Assembly (NCBI GenBank): GCA_021234155.1 | Contig: JAJEKV010000008.1 | Location: 7,032,445 to 7,096,444 of the forward strand | Direction: 5' to 3' | Origin: Isoetes taiwanensis | Taxonomy: Eukaryota > Streptophyta > Lycopodiopsida > Isoetales > Isoetaceae | DNA: 64,000 nucleotides | In this document: positions 46,380-56,714 of the stretch, in pieces | How positions within the stretch are numbered: the stretch's first letter is position 1 | Layout of the letters: each line of letters begins with the position of its first letter | The notes under the pieces: model-generated | The model's input: only the letters and a program-made list of their open reading frames with translations | Told to the model about the DNA's origin: nothing | Databases searched by the model: none | Program-made: the position numbers and the translations under genes

Positions 46380-46810
46380 CTCCGAATCTTTTCCATTCTC
46401 ATCGCGAGTCGAAAAGCCTACCATCCTAGCATTTGCCGAGTATCATCGGGTTTCGACTCCGCGAAGTCGAAAGCCCATTTGCCGATTATCATCGGGTTTC
46501 TCGACTCGCGAGAAAGCCGTGGTAACACGTAAAAAATGAAAGGATGCAGAGCTTTCCTCGACCGAAGTCGAAAAAATCCTTTGAACGCCTAATTTTCTTT
46601 AACTTATCGGGTTTTCTGAAGTCGAAAAGCCCTACCATCCTAATATTTTCCGACATCAGGGGGTTTCTCACCGCAAGCCGAGAAAGCCGTGGCTTCTGAA
46701 AAATGAAAGGATGTAGCTTTCGACTTCGGAAGTCGAAAACCCGGATAAGTCAAAGAAAATTAGACGCTTCATGAAACTTTCGACTTCATGAAGTCGAAAA
46801 AACCCGGGCT
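46380..46810. repeat. Palindromes, cluster 2 (arms TTTCGACTT / AAGTCGAAA)
   Basis: A variant of the palindrome at 42940-43880: the arms read TTTCGACTT and AAGTCGAAA instead of TCTCGACTC and GAGTCGAGA. Clear copies lie at 46717-46739 and 46777-46800. Degraded copies lie at about 46395, 46449, 46497, 46556, 46612 and 46664. The words GGGTTT and AAAGCC flank many copies. Confidence 0.75.
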
Positions 46811-46849
46811 ACTATTTACCGTTTATTCCGGGTTTTGTAGATGCTTTCA

Positions 46850-47660
46850 TGCTCGACATTGGTGCATTGACCAATGCAGCCCTTATCCCTGACCAGATCA
46901 TACACGCCAGGGCAACAAAGGGAAAGCATTGGGTTGTCCTCGGCGTCCTAAAGGAAACAGGGCTCCCTCGGATAAGTGGAAGACCTTTGAGAAACTATGC
47001 GATATGTTCTGGCTGGAGGGACGAAGATGATGAGGGAGAGGAAGAAGAGGAGAAGAAGAAGAGAACACCAAGGAAAGGCGGGGGAGTCTCTCTCGGACCA
47101 ATATGACCTCATTCTTAGCAATCGAGGCGGTCTCAGGAGAAATGGACCGAGATATGGGCTCAATGGACACGAGGCAAGCTCAAGGACAAAGAATGGAGAA
47201 TTTCCAACCGTGCCGGACCCCAAGTTGTTTGACAAGCAGTTCATGAAGAGGATCTGAGGCCTCACGGACAAAGAAACGCTTGACCTACAAGGCGTAATCT
47301 TGGATGGAACAATCCTGCTAAGGAAGACTAGGAGTTCTAAAATGCGGGGCGCGAAAGGATTATGCCACAATCACGAGCGGCAGTCGCGTTAGAAGAAGGC
47401 ATCACGGAGTTACGCAACGTTGCATCTAATGAATACCATGATTTTGATTATTACAAGGAAAAGGCTGCTCTTGATGAGGAAGACATGAAGGAATTGAACC
47501 GCCTATGTCAACCCTACATCAACACCAAGCTGAAACGCATAACGTCAAAACCCTTCCTTTCCCCTGAACGTGCTATGGCAATTACGAAAAGGAAGCTTGG
47601 ATTCGGGTGGTCCCATTTAAAGGCGACGATATAGCTCCCCATTTCTGGTAACTTTGGGGC
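46850..47660 (+). pseudogene. Broken coding sequence, unknown family
   Basis: Coding-like parts in shifting frames: MLDIGALTNAALIPDQIIHA (46849), an E/K-rich run near 47040, FPTVPDPKLFDKQFMKRI (47200), LTDKETLDLQGVILDGTILL (47259), then a frame 47362-47634 with ITELRNVASNEYHDFDYYKE and LDEEDMKELNRLCQPYINT. The order and spacing suggest one gene with about four frameshifts. I do not recognise it. Confidence 0.4.
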
Positions 47661-48478
47661 ACAAGGGATTTGGTGGTCCGAACCGCACTGGACCCGTGGC
47701 ACTATTTGCCATCAATATGATCGAAGACCCCACCCTTTTTATGACAAAGCTGACATAGAGCGTGGTACAAGGCGTGTGCGGACATGACCGACACGGATAC
47801 TTTCGGTTTCCTTGTCTTTTGCATGCCGGGCAATCGGACAACCGCTTTGTCTCCCAATGGGCAGTGATATTAACTTCACCAACAAGATCATGCACTCCAT
47901 ATCTGAACTTGATCATGAGTGCAGGACTTGGCTTGCCGAAGGCACCAAGCTTTGCCAACATAGTTCGGTTTTGATTTCAAGATCGGCGATCGACCGGATA
48001 AGTGGTGGTCTAGCGAGCATCATTATCTCGACAAGTTCATGATCTCTCAAGAGCGGATGGAACCCCGGAAGGGGGCAGGTTTATGGAGGATGTTCCATCG
48101 ATGGACAAGGTCAACCAAAGATGGTGCGACCGGTCCTATACATAGAATTCCTATCCGGCCAAGAGTTATCAAGTACTTCATAACCAGCTTGGTCGAGGAA
48201 GATCAAATTGTATGCGAGTGGTACATGAATGGCCTGTTCTCTCAGGGGGCTATGCTGTTTGGAATGAAACCTATATCCGTGGTTGGAAATAAGGACATGG
48301 TTGAAACCATTCAGTCATACCTGGATCTGCTTCATGAGCATTTCAAGGGGAGGAAGACAAATGGAAGCGATAAAAGACGGCGAGGACGAGGGAGACAAAG
48401 GCGACGGAGACGAGGATGTCGAAGGTTTGGACCCGAATGCTGCCGAACACATTCTTGAAAACCTGAGATTGAGGTGAG
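47660..48478 (+). pseudogene. Broken coding sequence with a possible methyltransferase-like segment
   Basis: The frame 48039-48370 reads RVIKYFITSLVEEDQIVCEW, then MNGLFSQGAMLFGMKPISVV, then DMVETIQSYLDLL. The layout (acidic residue after a hydrophobic strand, small-residue loop, helix, second strand, helix) recalls the SAM-binding region of N4/N6 DNA methyltransferases, but the glycine-rich loop is not canonical. This is a weak structural guess. A frameshift near 48350 leads to an acidic repeat EDEGDKGDGDEDVEGLDPN, ending near 48477. Earlier segments (47660-48030) are also frameshifted. Confidence 0.3.
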
Positions 48479-48498
48479 TTTACTTTGCTCTATCGGTG

Positions 48499-48576
48499 TT
48501 TCTCGACTCGCGAGTCGAGAAAACTCGTTTCCTTTCAATAGCTTTTCTTTTCATTCTCGACTCGCGAAATCGAAAA
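48499..48576. repeat. Two palindromes, cluster 3
   Basis: A perfect 24-base palindrome at 48499-48522 (core CTCGACTCGCGAGTCGAG) and a damaged one at 48553-48576. They sit between two coding-like regions, in what could be an intron. Confidence 0.85.
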
Positions 48577-48789
48577 ACTCATTTCCTTTACGGCAGATGT
48601 CATCATTTCGAGGAATTCCAGTCAAACGACTCCGGATCATTGTCATTGAGCAGCGGTTCACGTCGCGAGGAGGAGAAATGAAAAGGACAAAGACAATCGA
48701 GCAAGACAACGCTCCACGGCCGAAAAAGGACACGAAAAGATATTGATCCCGCATTTGGATCCCGATGAACCGGATATATGGTCGAGCCA

Positions 48790-49451
48790 AACTCAAGCGG
48801 GATCCACTGGTCCCCGCCAAGCTTGTAATATTTGACGTCAATGGAGTATTAGCTGCAGTATACCACGATAAAGATGTCCCCGAGATTAACACCTCGCAGA
48901 TCCCACCAAAGCGGGCATAAAATAGTGTATCCGGGCCTAGAGCTAAGGAAATTGTTGAATGGTGCACAGGCGGGGATTCAAGTGGGCATATGGTCTTGTA
49001 TGGCAAAGAAAAATATTGTCAATGTTCTTGGTGTTCTCGGCATTTCAATTTTGAAGTTCAAGTTCGTTTGGGGAAACGAAAGGGTCGAGCATGTGTCGGA
49101 CCTCGATCCAAAATCACAAAGGGGAAGCATATAATGGTGAAAAGATCGGCCGGGGTTTATGAGCAATTCGGGACTATGGCAAACACAACACTGATCATAG
49201 ACGACTCCGCCTACAAGTGCTATCATAACGCAGCGCAAAAAATACAATCATTGCTAAGCCATATCGACCTGAAGAATATGAGGCGGATAGGTGGTTGTCC
49301 TTGGTTGTGTCTGTCTTGGCGCGAATCCCGCTTTGCCATTCTTGTCGCCGATGTGCTTCGAAACTATCCGAGCCTCACGGAACCCGATCCAGAGAGCAAG
49401 GCGATCATGAAAGCTATGGACGACAAATATTTTGGTGAACAAGAAGAGTGA
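48790..49451 (+). pseudogene. FCP1/NIF-like (HAD-type) phosphatase, frameshifted
   Basis: Three overlapping frames together give the order of the FCP1 homology domain. Motif I is LVIFDVNGVLA (the plant NIF-like DLNGVL form of DxDGT); next come IVYPGLELRKLL, VGIWSCMAKKNIVNVLG, FKFVWGNERVEH and motif III TLIIDDSAYKCYHNA. The C-terminus (YPSLTEPDPESKAIMKAMDD, stop at 49449-49451) is not conserved in the family as I know it. Frame changes lie near 48915, 49100 and 49240-49340. The HAD nucleophile Asp and the late DD pair are kept, but the gene as given cannot make the full protein. It could be a pseudogene or contain assembly errors. Host-derived cargo of the 17.3 kb element is the likely reading. 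Confidence 0.6.
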
Positions 49452-49499
49452 CCTCTGCTTTCAGATAGTCAAATTGTGTGAATATTGTAAACAAACGTG

Positions 49500-49870
49500 A
49501 ACACATGTATTGAACATTTTGTAATGAATATACTTGTATATTGAGTTTTCGCTGCCTTTCTCAACTCACGAGTCGAGAAAGGCATGCTTGTCCTGTTGAT
49601 GAGACCATTTGTATGTTTGATTGTGTGACTGGATGCAGCCACACCCTTATATGATAATGCTTGTACATTGCGTTTCCTGGGCCTTTCTCGACTCGCGAGT
49701 CGAGAAAGGCACTGGTTGTCTCGTTGACGAAACCATTTGTATGCTTCCGTGTGTGATTGGATGCAACCATATTCTAATGAGAATGGTTGTACTTTCACTT
49801 TTATGGGCCTTTCTCGACTCGCGAGTCGAGAAAGACACTACTTCCCACGTCATCGGATGCAGTTGTATGG
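49500..49870. repeat. Tandem repeat, about 122-128 base unit, each with a palindrome
   Basis: Three palindromes at 49554-49583, 49681-49710 (perfect, 30 bases) and 49807-49836 are spaced by 127 and 126 bases. Between them the spacer repeats (ACCATTTGTATG, GTGTGATTGGATGCA, ATGCTTGTACATTG-like words). So palindrome and spacer were copied together. All ends carry GCCTTTCTCGACTC or its complement. Confidence 0.85.
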
Positions 49871-50717
49871 AATGACTGTTCTCCATTGTAATTTGATTTC
49901 AACATTCTTTTCTTCGTTTTGACTAATGGCACCGTAATTGTTAATCATACTCTCCTTGCTCCGTGGTTCGAGCACGAATCCGACCGCGAGCACGCATCCC
50001 GCTTCGGGCATCACGAGACCGCCGAGGGCGCACGAGATCCCCGCTCAAGGCGAAAGAAATACCGTTACAGCACGGACCCGGCCACGCTACACTCTTGCCC
50101 GGCCTCAGGGATAAGGTTGCTCGCGAATTCGAGGTTGCTCGCTACACCACAGGGATAAAGAACGGTGAAGAACAAAGAGAAAGTCCAGGAAGCTCAAAGC
50201 ATCTTGCAAGCATTGCATAACATCCACGGAGGTTGGGGAAGGAGCATATTCGATGAAAAGCTGCGGGAGGCGAGTGGAGAAGTCGGGTGGACAGGTCGGC
50301 CGGTAGCTCCAGAGGCACCTCCACGTGAGGCATTCCACACTCTTCAGGTTGCCCCCAAGGCTTACAGTCGGCGTGAAGAAGCTAGTTAATCCCCAAGGTG
50401 GACCACCTACCAAGATGATGTAATCAGAGTGACAACAAAGACCGCCATGGTCTCTGCGTCCGATGTAAAATACATTGTACCTATTCAATTTATTAATAAA
50501 AATTCTTTTTCAACTAGTTCTTTGGTTTCAATCTTTAATGAATTTCCTTTGTTTCAGTTGCATTGTTCTTGTTCTCGACTCGCTAACCAGGGAAAACTGC
50601 AGCAAAGCTGGAATGCAGAGTTTTATTCAAAAATTCGAATTAAGGATAGTTTTCGGGTCGAGGTGCTCCTTTTTATGTAAATTAACAGGGTTCCGAAAAA
50701 AAATGGGAATGGAATGA
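49871..50717. other. Right sub-terminal region of the 17.3 kb element
   Basis: No recognised gene. The frames at 49919-50158 and 50165-50389 are GC-rich and without known motifs. A half palindrome (TTCTCGACTCGCTAACC) remains at about 50574. AT-rich sequence leads into the right terminal repeat. Confidence 0.4.
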
Positions 50718-50740
50718 GTCCCACTTTAATTAAATACGAC
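50718..50740 (-). repeat. Terminal inverted repeat of the 17.3 kb element, right
   Basis: A 23-base sequence ending TTTAATTAAATACGAC, exact reverse complement of 33416-33438. The host repeat resumes at 50741 (ATAGAACCTTAAAATTGGGA). Confidence 0.85.
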
Positions 50741-51190
50741 ATAGAACCTTAAAATTGGGACCCAATAAAAGTATTAGAAGTATCAAACTGGAATTGATGG
50801 GTTTATTTTCGCAACAATTGGGGCGAATAGTGCATCAATTGCTCAAGAGTAATTGTGATATTAATGCTCAAAACTTGAGTGACAAGATCATCTTCATTCA
50901 AAATTTCAATACCCATGATTTGAAATGTCAACATAGACTGAATTTCTTCCAAGAGCTGAAACTATTCCAACACTTATTGCTTTGGCAGATACTTCTTTAT
51001 TGCTCAATTTGCCTTTCCATGAATTTTTTGTCAAGACAAAATTTGCAATATAAATACTATCCATGTTTTGGCTGCATCATCTGTATGGAGACCAATTGTT
51101 GTATAGTAGGAGTTTGCGATATTATTGGAGTTTGCAATTTAAGAGTTGCCTCTGTGTTGCTTTAATTGGGACTGATGATGGTTATTGTTA
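50741..51190 (+). repeat. Dispersed repeat family R, copy 2, right part
   Basis: Continues the family after the element: 50741-50800 matches 31250-31310, and 50828-51032 matches 32163-32386. A later part (TTGTTGTATAGTAGGAGTTTG) matches 32483. The degraded frame at 50755-51165 differs from its counterpart by indels, so it is not under clear coding constraint. Confidence 0.8.
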
Positions 51191-51386
51191 AGAATCTATG
51201 CGAAAACAAGGAAAATATGCGAAGAATATGCAAGAAATACGGAAGAAATATGCCAAGGTCGACAAAAAATTGGATATATGATGAATACCCATATGGTCAT
51301 CATAGTTGTTGTATAACAAGAAGTATGGGATAAGCTCTCTCAAAGAACCTATTCTCTCTATATTTTTTATTATTACAAGAAATTTA

Positions 51387-51412
51387 TCGCGGCGGCCTTG
51401 CGGCCGCCGCGA
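51387..51412. repeat. GC-rich hairpin in AT-rich sequence
   Basis: Arms TCGCGGCGGCC and GGCCGCCGCGA with a 4-base loop. The flanks AGAAATTTA and AACATTTCT extend the pairing. The left flank TATTACAAGAAATTTA resembles the CACTACAAGAAA end of plant CACTA elements with a changed first triplet, so this may be a leftover end of such an element. No partner end was found. Confidence 0.6.
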
Positions 51413-54400
51413 ACATTTCTCTTCTCCAACCCACTGCAAAAGAAGTTTTGTGCTAAGTCGAATAGATCTCAATTCTGGACATCCTTGAACTGCGACGATA
51501 GATATGTATGTTGATTGCAGTTCACATATTGTGAGGCAAGTCAAGACATGCCTGTTCGACCCCATATTCTTTGCAGGAATGGTCTAGAGTGCCCAACATA
51601 GAATATTCCCCATAAACTACTGCAATCTAATGGCCTCGAAAAAATTTAGAACATGTGAAATGATAATATACCCTACAAATAATGGAATATTACAAACTGC
51701 CTATATGTAGACATGAGACAAAAAGTAAGTAGTTTTCAAAGTTAGTATGTCCCATAGGCCAATTGGCCATCATGGACAATAAAAATCGTTCAATAACCAT
51801 AACAAACCATCCATATTTTATCTCGAAATTTGCCCAACGTTCCATGACGAACAACCACAAATAGAAAGGGAATTTCCAATAATATAGAAATTGGGTCTCT
51901 TTTTTTGCTGGGGTGTAATTTTATGCTGCCACATGGCACTCTTCTACAATGTGGAATGGAAGTTGGGTAGCCACATTCTGCATGACAGCCTCTCCCGGTT
52001 ACCATTTATCGTGGCTCGTTCTAGACTCAAAGCACCAGGTTTTTGGAGTGACCACAGTTTGAATCCTTATTCGCAGTTTTGAATGCTTAATTCATAGTTT
52101 TGAATGCGTAAGCGAAATTGGTTAGAAGACTCTGTTGTATTTGTCTTGCTATACGCCACAATGGTCTTTCAAAAGGTTTGTTAACCCTAGAAGTAGTACG
52201 ATTAACCTATAATTTGTTAACATCAAGAGTTCATATTGATATGGTTATTCTTGCTAGTTGAAATTGGTTGTTTCACGAACACAAAATTCTAACATTTGCA
52301 TAGCATAGGCACCATATGCAACCATCTAACGGCATGTGAAGCAATGACAGTCTACAAAATTACATATGCAATGTGACACATCTGAAAGTGCATCAATTGG
52401 AATCCGGTGACATTAAGTTCCAAAATGCACAAACTTCACAAATAACCAGTAATATAGACATGGCATTGCAGACTAATACTGAGCTGCAAAATGTGACTCT
52501 CCTACACGGATTCATGTTATTTCTAATTGAATACTTTGGCATAAACACGAAGTTTAATATCCTATGATAAATGTTTAGATATTCTTGGAGCTATGATCTC
52601 CGTGTAACATGAACTATGAATCATGAACCATGAATATTCTGTATATCTGGCAGAACTTCAGTGCAAACTCTGCGTGAAATCAATCATGTCTCCATTGCAA
52701 ATTATGTTATTCAGAAGTGAGGAACCTCTCATCGAGACAAAGCTGCATTCCGAAACACAAATGAGATGTTTATTGGTGTCTGGACCAATAGAGTCATAGA
52801 AATGAATAAGCAAATTGTTTGCAAAAATGATTATCGTGGTGAATTCGAAGTTTTCTTGGATGGTACTGGCAAATATCATAGCCATGCATGTTTAACACTA
52901 GCAGAAGATTGACCAGCTCCATGCTGACCAATGTAATACAGATTGTATTCCAAGGTTGGAAGCTTGCAAATAGTTCATTAAAATATGAGCTATGTGGCAC
53001 GCTCCCCTGTATCATTGTTACACTTCATGCCTCATGAGATTCCAGGGGTTACATCTCCCATGATATGCATTGGCATGCTCTTCGGCTGCTTTGCATGGCG
53101 TGTGGAAGATCATGACCTGCACAGCTTAGATTATTTACACTTGTGAGTACACCTAAGACCTGGTACGCTGTACCTCCAGATGCATCCCTTGCACTTCAGA
53201 AGTAGCGAGAATGTATGGGGGAAATATTGATCCCGAAGCTCCTTTTGCACTTCTTGGAGAAAAAACAACAATTATGTCACCTGAAGTTCTTGTAGGCGCA
53301 GGTGTCTGGATACTGTAACATATGTTACAGAAAAGAAGGAGAAGCTCCTTGCAGGGGATATGTTACGACAATCCCTTTTTCGGTGAAGCTACTCCAGCAA
53401 ATCTCCATAGCTGCAATCTCTGAAGCGGCTCTGAAGCTCCATAGCTCGCAATCTTTGAAGCTCTGAATTGAAAAATCTCTGAATCTCTACAGGAAAACCT
53501 TGTCCGCAGATTCACAAATTCACGTGAATCGAATAGCTCGCAATCTCTAATCTCTGCAGAAAAATTCCAACTCGATTTTCCTTCTAGATGTTGAAGGAAA
53601 ATTATGCAGAATGGATGCCAGCCATAGCTTAGCACGCACGCTCGCTGCTTGGATCACAAGAAACTACAGCCTAGTAATTTTTGAACACATCGTCCGTCAA
53701 TTGCATGCAAAGGCTGTCAAATTTAGATGGGAGCTTCTGGCGGAGGGCTTGGAAGCTAAGATCCGGCCCAATTGATGAGAATGCCCTCTTTGTTGCTGGT
53801 GGTTGCCCCTCGTTTCCAAATGCCCCCTTTGCGCCCAATTACGCCGGAGGCTTCTGCTCCGCCATGATTTTTCTTCGGATGGGAATAAGCTCTTCTTCGG
53901 CGCCCCAGAAATAAGCTCAAACTCTTTATTTTTGTTAATAACGCCATCGTCCAAACGCCAGGCCACCAGAGTAAGCCGACTAGCCGCCATAGCCAATGCT
54001 CAGAACAGCAGAACGGCCCTTCATTTTTCATCTTTTTTTAAGAGCCTCTATTTTTTCCTTCCGGAAATACGTGTCGAATCTAGGAAGAGGCATCAATGCC
54101 GAATATGCCTAAAGAATCTTTCCCATAATAATTATACATGTATTGATAGTCTTTTGGTTGACATCTTAACTTTTGCCCGAACCAAGCACCAAGACGAATA
54201 AATAATTGCCTACTTAAAGTAGTTTAGTTGTTAGTTAAGTATGTAGCTCTGTGAAGGAGGTAGGTGAATTTCTAGGAATAATTTTGTTTGCCGTGAGTTT
54301 AAGACAACATTTATGTCTGCAGCATAATTGTTGATCGCGTTGACCATTATTATCATATATATATAGAAAAAAAAATTAGGCTAAACGGCTGGACATGATT

Positions 54401-55957
54401 ACTTTTAGTTGTGGACTCAACTAGGGTTGCAACCATGGACTTGGTTGTGTCAAATTTGCCATACAATTTCTTGATCGAGGACGATCAGTCCCCGGAAGGG
54501 GAGAAACTGATATGGTGGTGCTCGAGGGAGTGGCTGTGGGGAGCAAGAGAAAGAGAAAGAAAGACAAAAATATCTATCCCGATCCTTTAACCAAGCATCT
54601 ATAATAGTTAGTACGAATAATCTATAATAGTTAATGCAGATAATAAAAGTCATACGTTCAATAAAAAGCAAAGGATTTAGCTTAATATAAGGTTTTTTAA
54701 CCTTTAGGAAAAAAGGGAAAGTTTATTTGCTACAGTAATTCAGCGACCACGAGCAAACAACAAGGCTTCCTAGTATGAAAATAAAATTGTATCCCCTTGG
54801 AATCTTGAGTCAAAATGCTTTGCCACATAAATTCTCGATACTTGCTTCTCTATTTTTTGACATATACTTATTATGACCCCCTCTTTCATTCATATATAAA
54901 GCAGTGTCATTTTTTCCTATTTTCCTATTTATTTGATGGAATTTGTTTGAGAAGCCCTCACATCGACACGTGGTAAGGTTTGACTTTTTGACCCTTATCT
55001 GTTTTAGTTCAGCTCCGATGCTCCCACCCAAGGGTAATGCAAAAATGATCCTCCGGCAGAGCTCAGGCAATGCAAAAATGGATTTATTGGCGGTCTCAGA
55101 TCCACAAATTTTTTCAGAAGAAGAAGATCGCCGACCCACAAATGGATTCAGAAGGATTTGTTGTTTTTTGGGCAAAAAGTGGCGATCGATCGGTCCAAGA
55201 CCCTGTTTTTGAACCCTGTTCCTCTTTTAGGCCGTCCACGGCATTTGGGGCATCACGGCTATGAGCATTTGCCGAAATGTGGTTATTGGAAACAGAGGCT
55301 GGAACTTAGTGCCTAAACTCTCTCTAGCCTTGCGGAAATGGGCTTCCATGCCATCGCCAAGCTTGCAAACATAGGGCCAGATCTGTCAAGCTCAGTAGCT
55401 CAATTACTATGTTTGTTAACCCTGCACACAAGATTCAGAGAATATTAAAACAAGAATAGCAACGGCTCCGTTGAAGCCCACAAAGGGCTGGAAATCTTAT
55501 CCGAAGTTCGCAAGATTGTCTTTGGAAGTTCGTCTAATTCTCAAGCACAGGAACACGAAAATCGCAAGCACGGATCGATGTAAAGCGTAAGAAATTATTA
55601 AATCGATGAGCCTTTACCTTGAAAAAAAGATAGAAGGGCTTGAAGCTCGGGCACTCTTGTCGAGAGTAATAGGAAGCGAGCCGTTTGTAGTGGTTTGAGA
55701 GCATAGCTACTCCCCGCATCTTGCATTTCAGTCTCTCTTCTTCTTTTGATTCTGGCTGAACAAGGTACCTCCTAGCCCATGTCTTCCCGTTGATTTTAGA
55801 AAAGTTAGTCCACAGTCTTGAGACAAATATTTCGAATGAGTCTGTTTTGATACATTTTCATGTCAAGAACCCATTTCATGAGCACACTGTGCATGAGGCA
55901 ATTGCTTCTTTGAAAGTATTGTTTAGAATAAATTTGTAATTCATGCCCCTTTTCCAG
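51413..55957. other. Long stretch without recognised gene
   Basis: Mostly AT-rich. Frames at 52373-52567, 53681-53914, 53803-54201 and 54943-55212 are short and match nothing I recognise. Words shared with 32940 (GTCAAAATGCTTTGCCACATAA at about 54807) show dispersed repeat content. An intronic-looking lead-in to the kinesin exon begins near 55750, but no upstream kinesin exon (P-loop, switch I) is found. Confidence 0.5.
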
Positions 55958-56562
55958 AACTTTGTGGATTTGGCTGGCAGTGAACGAGCATCTCAATCTC
56001 TAGCAGAAGGTGCAAGGTTGAAGGAGGGCTGTCACATTAATCGAAGCTTGCTTACGTTAAGCACTGTCATTCGTAAACTCAGGTATTTTACTTGAAAATA
56101 CAAAATACCAGCACACATTGCAACGTCTTTTTGTAATGTGTACCTAGTCCGCTAAACTAGCCATTAGCTTTATGTAATGCTACTGCCCCTAGATAATTTT
56201 GTTCTTATATTTTAGTCTGGCCCCTATGCTAAGCATGTTCCGGAGGTTATATATATGTTCTGTTCAGGTAGAAAGCCAGGTCCTGTGCAGTTATATAGTA
56301 ATCATTTACAAGTTCAAGATCCTTTTCTGATTTTAATCCATGTGTACATGGTTCGTGCAGCGGAGGCAACAAGTTTAAAGGACATGTCCCTTACAGAGAT
56401 TCCAAGCTGACACGCATTCTGCAACATTCACTCGGGGGCAATGCTCGGACTGCTATAATCTGCACCATGAGTCCAGCCCATTCTCATGTGGATCAGTCCA
56501 GAAATACACTTTCTTTTGCAACTAGAGCAAAGGAAGTTACTAATAATGCCCATGTTAATGTG
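55958..56562 (+). pseudogene. Kinesin-7 NACK-type motor fragment, two exons
   Basis: Exon 55958-56082 encodes [13 protein letters not shown] and [18 protein letters not shown]; after a 278-base intron, exon 56361-56562 encodes [20 protein letters not shown] and [16 protein letters not shown] up to [16 protein letters not shown]. This is the C-terminal third of a kinesin motor (switch II DLAGSE through the last helix). The wording ([33 protein letters not shown]) is that of the plant NACK/HINKEL group, which drives phragmoplast expansion in cytokinesis. The P-loop and switch I exons and the stalk are absent. Splice sites are intact (GT..AG) and the frame is open, but there is no start. About 109 residues. 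It joins directly, in phase, to TAF12 exons. Confidence 0.85.
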
Positions 56563-56714
56563 GTAAGTTCTGCTAAGGGATTGCTCTTGTGTGCTTGCTT
56601 ATAAGTCTGCGCCATAAATAGGTCCATATTTTCGCAAATTTGTCACTGTTTCGCGAAATCTTTGATCCCTGAGTTGGTTGTGTGTCTAATACGCTTCTTT
56701 CATTGTTATTATAG

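Larger units (their letters stand above)
33416..50740. mobile_element. Candidate giant TIR transposon (17,325 bases) with cargo
   Basis: The segment is bounded by exact 23-base inverted repeats. Its outer flanks are the two halves of one copy of dispersed repeat R; paralogous sequence at about 31241-31280 runs through without interruption. ATAGAA stands at 33408-33413 and again at 50741-50746, so a decayed 6-9 base target duplication is possible. Contents, left to right: the C-terminal part of a DUF7869 gene (minus), a 5 kb gap with little coding sequence, the main DUF7869 body and a DUF8039-like segment (minus), a G-box region, arrays of palindromes and hairpins, and decayed plus-strand coding sequence including an FCP1/NIF-like phosphatase. 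That the DUF7869 gene mobilises the element is inference. Nested insertions inside cannot be excluded. Confidence 0.7.

Noticed and set aside
42940-49840. Regularly recurring palindromes as a CRISPR array
   Set aside because: Spacing is irregular in most of the region, spacers are related to each other or coding-like, no cas genes are present, and the genome is eukaryotic.
33416-50740. LTR retrotransposon or integrated virus as explanation for the large insertion
   Set aside because: No long direct repeats, no gag-pol domains, no primer-binding site and no capsid-like protein seen; the ends are inverted repeats.
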